Assembly: GCF_900115815.1 (NCBI RefSeq)
Contig: NZ_FOXV01000002.1
Span: 62,001 to 126,000 of the forward strand
Direction of reading: 5' to 3'
Length of the DNA: 64,000 nt
Origin: Roseivivax halotolerans
GTDB taxonomy: Bacteria; Pseudomonadota; Alphaproteobacteria; Rhodobacterales; Rhodobacteraceae
Positions 60,701-64,000 of the stretch are shown here, one piece after another. The position numbers were made by a program, and so were the translations under genes. Numbering within the stretch: the first letter of the stretch is position 1; each line of letters opens with the position of its first letter. The notes below the pieces were generated by a model, which saw only the letters and a program-made list of their open reading frames with translations, did not search any database and was not told the DNA's origin.

Positions 60701-61664
60701 CGCTGGCGCGGTTCAGCCCCGACACGCTCCAGGCCATGCCGCCCGCGTCATGCTCTTTCTGTTCGACCTTGGGGCGCAGCTGACATTGCCCGCAGCGCAG
60801 ATCGTCCCCGAACCAGCTCACCACCAATGAGACCGCGTCGCAATTGGGGGCCTGATCCTCGAGCGCGGTCAGCGATTGGACAATATCTGCGACCTCGGAT
60901 GCCGTATTGACGTTGATCGCCGAGGATGAGCCGCCGCCCGATCCACCGTAATATTGCTTGCTCGTCGCGAGCGTGTATTCGCCCGATCCCGGCAGCAAGG
61001 CGACGCCGCGCAAAAGCTGCGGCATGTCATCGGCGGCAAGGTTCGGTTTCAGAACTTCGAACGACAATTGCGGGACACGGTTTCCGAAGTCCTCGAGCTT
61101 GAAGTCCTCGATCACGACATAGGCCGTGCCGCGATAGGCGGGCACCGCCCCAGTGCCTTCGATCGCTTCCATCTTGGGGTCGGGCATCTGATCCTGCGAG
61201 CCGGGATAGACCCGGATCTGCAGATCGTTCATCGATATCTCGACACCGTCCGCCCAGATCCGCGTGACGCCCGCGATCTCGCCTTCGCAAAGCGCCAGGG
61301 CAAGGTTCACCAAGTAGTGGTAGGTCGTGATCTCGGGCGTCGCGGGCGCACCCTTTCCCCCGTCCCCGCCCTCGGTCGTCGTGGTTTCCGTGAAATGGCT
61401 CGCCCAGATCACCTGTCCGCCGAGCCGCGCCCTGCCATAAAGCCGGGGGATCGCGCGACCCTCGCCGGAATTGGCAAGATGGAAGCGTTCGATCCGGCCG
61501 GTCTCTACGGTCTCGGCGCCCTTGCCCATCAGGCTCTGGTCGATAGCGCGCCCGAGCGCGGCGCCGGCAAACCGGCCCCATGCGACCATCGAGAGCCCGA
61601 GAAAGGATCCCCCGACGGAGCCGCCAAACGCGGCACCGGCAGCGGAGAGAAGGATCGTGGCCAT
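57759..61664 (-). CDS. GTA host-specificity/tail-tip protein (RcGTA g15-like)
   Basis: 1301 aa. After a hydrophobic N-terminus (AAGAAFGGSVGGSFLGLSMVAWGRFAGAALGRAIDQSL) come the tail-hub region, the GTA TIM-barrel-like domain (from about 430: CIGSELRGLTQIRDNAGFPFVEALRDLAGEV..., WFTELGCPAVDKGTNQPNVF) and a phage-tail module. This is the largest gene and 3'-terminal in the GTA structural cluster and contacts the recipient cell. Length is typical. Overlaps g14 by 1 nt. Confidence 0.94.
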   Translation of the reverse strand: MATILLSAAGAAFGGSVGGSFLGLSMVAWGRFAGAALGRAIDQSLMGKGAETVETGRIERFHLANSGEGRAIPRLYGRARLGGQVIWASHFTETTTTEGGDGGKGAPATPEITTYHYLVNLALALCEGEIAGVTRIWADGVEISMNDLQIRVYPGSQDQMPDPKMEAIEGTGAVPAYRGTAYVVIEDFKLEDFGNRVPQLSFEVLKPNLAADDMPQLLRGVALLPGSGEYTLATSKQYYGGSGGGSSSAINVNTASEVADIVQSLTALEDQAPNCDAVSLVVSWFGDDLRCGQCQLRPKVEQKEHDAGGMAWSVSGLNRASAVPVPRIEEKPVYGGTPADRSVIEAIVRMRESGKRVMFYPFILMEQLVGNGKADPYGRDEQPPLPWRGRITLNRAPGQDSSHDGTLAARAEVAAFVGTARAADFHVSGQSVSYSGPAEWSFSRFILHYAALCKAAGGVESFCIGSELRGLTQIRDNAGFPFVEALRDLAGEVRTILGPEVKLGYAADWSEYFGYRPDDGSGDHYFHLDPLWAAPEIDFVGIDNYMPLSDWRDGVEHADAGAGRVHHLSYLDANIEGGEGFDWYYSSPEAIAAQRRTPIRDTAYGEDWVFRYKDLANWWGQSHHNRIGGIRQDQPTEWIAQSKPIWFTELGCPAVDKGTNQPNVFLDAKSSESALPRASSGAPDEDIQRQYLRAMHLHWTDPRHNPVSAIYEGPMVDMDHAFVWAWDARPFPWFPSLSEVWSDGPNYRRGHWITGRLSSQRLGCVVADICTRSGVTAFDVSDLVGMVRGYVIPDVGDARQALQPLMLTYGFDAVEREGTLVFLMREGRRAVPLDPEALAEHDEIEGKLSRTRASEAAMSGRVRLSFHEAEGDHDTVAEEAVLPDDRTHAVAASEVALSLTRAEGRQIVERWLAEARLARDTLSFALPPSALSVRAGDVVTLPGAGGAVRARIDRVEITDRQLVEAVRIENDIYAAPAMEDSPASLSPYVAATPVTSLFMDLPLLTGDEVPHAPHFAAHAAPWPGPVAIYAAPSDADYRVNGVFPRRAIMGMTESPLLRAPVGRFDHGPALQVRLWSGALQSVSDTALFAGANAFAIGDGSPGNWEVFQARDVQMVSAGRWLLSARLRGQAGSDGVMPDLWPEGSYIVRLDSAPEQIAMTSAQRRQEMHLRVGPASRPVDDPTYTYVVHAFEGIGLRPYAPVHLRAEETGDAITLSWIRRTRIDGDDWSVPEVPLGEEREAYRVTVTRGQQILREAETATPRWAYDAAARAADLAGGPVILSVAQLSARFGPGPAARIEIAG

Positions 61665-62131
61665 CAGGAGATCTCCTCATCTGTGGTCGGGGAGGCGAAA
61701 GGAAAGACGAAGCGCGCGACGATGCGGCGCGACCACGGCCGCGTGAGCTGCGACTCGATCACGCCGTGCCCGGAATAGGCGTGGATGAAGCGTGGGGCGG
61801 AACCGGCTACGGAGAGAATGCCGAGATGCTTGGCAACCGCGCCCTCGCGCATCCGAAACAGCAGGATCTCGCCCGGCCGGAGCGCGGCATGGCCAGGGCG
61901 CGCGATCAGATGCCGCCGCGCCGCCTCCCAGAGGGCCTCCTGCCCCTGAGGTTCGGCCCAGTCGCGGCTGTAGGCCGGCGCGACTTCCGGCTCGGCTCCT
62001 GCGATCTCGCGCCAGACGCCGCGCACGAGACCGAGGCAGTCGCAGCCCGCGCCGGCCTGCGAGGCCTGGTGGCGATAGGGTGTGCCGATCCAGCCCCGCG
62101 CAGCCGCAACGATCCTGTCCGCGCCGCTCAT
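61664..62131 (-). CDS. GTA NlpC/P60 peptidase (RcGTA g14-like)
   Basis: 155 aa, start at 62131 by ATGA overlap with g13. Catalytic Cys in GAGCDCLGLVRGVW, His in GILSVAG...RFIHAYSGHGV. It cleaves cell-wall peptide crosslinks so the GTA can inject DNA. Confidence 0.93.
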   Translation of the reverse strand: MSGADRIVAAARGWIGTPYRHQASQAGAGCDCLGLVRGVWREIAGAEPEVAPAYSRDWAEPQGQEALWEAARRHLIARPGHAALRPGEILLFRMREGAVAKHLGILSVAGSAPRFIHAYSGHGVIESQLTRPWSRRIVARFVFPFASPTTDEEIS

Positions 62132-63015
62132 CTCCGGCTGCCCCCCGAGGTATCGGATGCGTTGGCCGGGTGCACGATCAGCCAATCGTCGCCGGGGATA
62201 TCCGGAAATCCCTGGTAATTTAGGAGGTTATCGAACTTGGTCTTGCAGGTCTCCATCCTCTTGTCGCACCCCGCCGTCACGCGCAGCGCGTCACCCGGCG
62301 CGATCTCGGCGCACAAAGGTTCCCAAAGCGAGATCTCACGGCCGGCCTCGGTGATCGCGTCGCGCTTGATCCAGCCGGAAAGCCCCGCGCCGCTGCCGGA
62401 AAGAACATCGAGCCGTCCGCGCGAGAACCAGCCCTCAGGCACGCCCGTTAGCTCAGGGAGCGAGAATTGCCGCGCCTCGACAACGGCCAGCGCGGTGCCA
62501 TCCCAGAACAGCCCCGGCGCAGAGAGATCCACACCGCAGGTCCGGTCGCCGAGTACCGCCGTGCAGGGCCGCTGGAAGATGCGTCCGATCGGACGGTTGA
62601 GCAGGTCCGACAGGCCGCGAAGCTCCGCGCGGAACGCGCCTTTGCCGCGCTGGATCTCACCGATATGGCCGCGGAACAGGATCTGCCGCGCGGTCACGTC
62701 CTGCCAATTGACAAGCCAGGCCACGACCTCTGCGCCGTCATAGCGTCCCGCCTCGATATCCGCGTCCGAGATGGCGGCGCTCGACAGCGCGCCCATCGCC
62801 TCGGAATTGTCGACGGCGAGCCCCGTGCCCTGTTCGAGCGCCCGCGCGGTCAGCCCGCTTTCGGCGCGGAATGTCAGCCCGTCGAAGACCAGATCGAGGT
62901 CATGGTCGGTGAAACCGAGGCGCACTCCGTCCGTGCGGATCACTTCCCAGCAGCGCACGACGCTGGTGGAACCCGTTGACAGATGAGCGTGCAGGGCCTC
63001 CGCCTCAGCGCTCAT
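62128..63015 (-). CDS. DUF2163 GTA protein (RcGTA g13-like)
   Basis: 295 aa. LHAHLSTGSTSVVRCWEVIRTDGVRLGFTDHDLDLVFDGLTFRAESGLTARALEQ is the DUF2163 start; the C-terminal CDKRMETCKTKFDNLLNYQGFPDIPGDDW has paired cysteines of the hub protein. Distal tail/hub component. ATGA overlaps with g12 and g14. Confidence 0.94.
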   Translation of the reverse strand: MSAEAEALHAHLSTGSTSVVRCWEVIRTDGVRLGFTDHDLDLVFDGLTFRAESGLTARALEQGTGLAVDNSEAMGALSSAAISDADIEAGRYDGAEVVAWLVNWQDVTARQILFRGHIGEIQRGKGAFRAELRGLSDLLNRPIGRIFQRPCTAVLGDRTCGVDLSAPGLFWDGTALAVVEARQFSLPELTGVPEGWFSRGRLDVLSGSGAGLSGWIKRDAITEAGREISLWEPLCAEIAPGDALRVTAGCDKRMETCKTKFDNLLNYQGFPDIPGDDWLIVHPANASDTSGGSRR

Positions 63016-63644
63016 ATCCGGACCTCCACCACTGGCACGTCCGGCACCTCACCTGCCTGGAAACTCGCGACGCTGGTCACGATCCGCGAGGTGGCAAAGC
63101 GCACCGGCACGTCGAACTCGAACCCCGCTGTCACGGCGATACCGTCCACGGGCGGCTCGGCGAATGTGACGCGCCCCGTCGCCAGATGGATCTCGTAATC
63201 GGTGCCCTGAACCTGCTCAGTATCGTGCAGCCCGATCCGCACGCTGCCCGCGACAGGCTTCGCGATGGGGCGATGATACTCCACCCCGCCCGAGCGATAG
63301 GTCTTCACGAGGTGAAACAGCGTCGTCTCGCCATCACCGATGCCGATCACCTGGTCCTCGAAATGCACCTCGCGGGATGGGACGCAGGATTTTAAATCCG
63401 CCCAGTCCTTCCAGCGAAATCCGAACATCTCGCCGCGCCGGGCCTCGTAGAAGGCGACGAGCTCCGCGATATCGTCGAGCGATCTGAGGCCGACGCCCGC
63501 ATCGTAGCGCCTGCGCGAATGCGCCCAGGGCGTGTTGCGCTCTTCGTGCCCGTTCGCGAGCGCGACGATCTCGGTGCGACGCTCCGGCCCGCCCATCGAG
63601 CCGAAGCTCAGCCGGGCGGGAAATCTGACATCGTGAAAATCCAT
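63012..63644 (-). CDS. DUF2460 GTA protein (RcGTA g12-like)
   Basis: 210 aa. MDFHDVRFPARLSFGSMGGPERRTEIVALANGHEERNTPWAHSRRRYDAGVGLRSLDDIAELVAFYEARRG is highly conserved in GTA g12, the distal tail protein. It lies 10 bp after g11. Confidence 0.95.
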   Translation of the reverse strand: MDFHDVRFPARLSFGSMGGPERRTEIVALANGHEERNTPWAHSRRRYDAGVGLRSLDDIAELVAFYEARRGEMFGFRWKDWADLKSCVPSREVHFEDQVIGIGDGETTLFHLVKTYRSGGVEYHRPIAKPVAGSVRIGLHDTEQVQGTDYEIHLATGRVTFAEPPVDGIAVTAGFEFDVPVRFATSRIVTSVASFQAGEVPDVPVVEVRI

Positions 63645-63654
63645 GCCTGTCTCC

Positions 63655-64000
63655 TCAGCGGTTGCGGCCGCCCTGCCCGATCATCCGCGCCATGCGCGCG
63701 GCGATCTGGCTCTGGCTGCGTTCGAAGCCCTGCACATCGGGCGTCGTGATGTTCATGGTGATGTTGATGGCTTGCCCACCGCCGCCCGCCCTCACCCCGA
63801 GTTTGCCGTCGGGTCCGCGAGCGAGTGGCATGATCGCTTCTGGCCCGGCCTCACCCATGAGCCCGGTGCCGCCCCGCATCGGAAAGGTCGTGGGCCCGGT
63901 GACGATGCCGCCCGTGGCGAAAGGCATCACCCGGCCCTGCGCGAAGCCAGCGCCCTTTTCGAACGGGGAGTATTGACCGAAGACGGAATTCACGCCGGCA
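63655..64000 (-). CDS. GTA tape-measure protein (RcGTA g11-like), 5'-truncated by window edge
   Basis: The frame is open through base 64000, so the gene starts outside the window. The visible ~115 C-terminal residues (FATGGIVTGPTTFPMRGGTGLMGEAGPEAIMPLARGPDGKLGV, then INITMNITTPDVQGFERSQSQIAARMARMI) are typical of the small GTA tape-measure. The upstream GTA genes (terminase through g10) should lie beyond the right edge. Confidence 0.92.
   Translation of the reverse strand, partial: AGVNSVFGQYSPFEKGAGFAQGRVMPFATGGIVTGPTTFPMRGGTGLMGEAGPEAIMPLARGPDGKLGVRAGGGGQAINITMNITTPDVQGFERSQSQIAARMARMIGQGGRNR

Overview
The window is GC-rich alphaproteobacterial DNA, most likely from the Rhodobacterales (Roseobacter/Rhodobacter group). 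The evidence is the hflK-hflC-DUF2065-degP order, a GTTC-N7-GTTC SOS box of the alphaproteobacterial type, and the 3' part of a Rhodobacter-type gene transfer agent (GTA) cluster at the right edge.

Layout. (1) 1-1718: host pheT (5'-truncated by the window) and a YtoQ-family gene. (2) 1737-40196: a complete Mu-like transposable prophage of 38,460 bp in the ytoQ-mscL intergenic region. Its ends read TGTAG...CTACA, it is flanked by a 5-bp target duplication (ACGCT, 1732-1736 and 40197-40201), and both ends carry TGCAGTGA exactly 20 nt in from the terminus. (3) 40291-57762: host genes: mscL, a cation-efflux gene, a ferredoxin, a small SOS-box-linked DnaE2-like remnant, degP/DUF2065/hflC/hflK, gor, rpiA, sdaA, an unusual pyruvate-dehydrogenase-like cluster, a DcaP-like porin, cysE and a DksA/TraR-like gene. 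(4) 57759-64000, minus strand: GTA genes equivalent to RcGTA g15, g14, g13, g12 and part of g11.

Prophage organisation. An S24/LexA-like repressor faces left and a Cro/Ner-like gene faces right, across a region with a perfect operator palindrome. An early block follows: small regulators, a leftward two-gene cargo unit with a SLATT-type membrane protein, a ParB-like protein, transposase A, ATPase B, GemA and a Mor/C-like activator. The late block has lysozyme and holin-like genes, Mu-type packaging and head genes, and then a contractile tail whose order and families match phage P2 (V, W, J, I, H, FI, FII, E/E', T, U, X, D). So the phage combines Mu replication and head modules with a P2-type tail. 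A -1 frameshift site (T TTT TTC) links the two tail-chaperone frames.

Main points of interest. A palindrome with core CCGACAGCTGTCGG occurs three times in the prophage. Two copies sit where Mu has its activator-dependent late promoters Plys and PI. At the far right end, AT-richer DNA carries a HARE-HTH gene overlapping a HEAT-repeat-like gene with an Asn/Gly-rich linker and a hydrophobic C-terminus, followed by a convergent WYL-like gene. This looks like cargo and is a reasonable candidate for an undescribed defence or superinfection-exclusion unit; that function is inference. The host part adds a tiny OB-fold DnaE2 remnant behind a perfect SOS box, and a PDH-like operon with an altered thiamine motif and a stunted E2.
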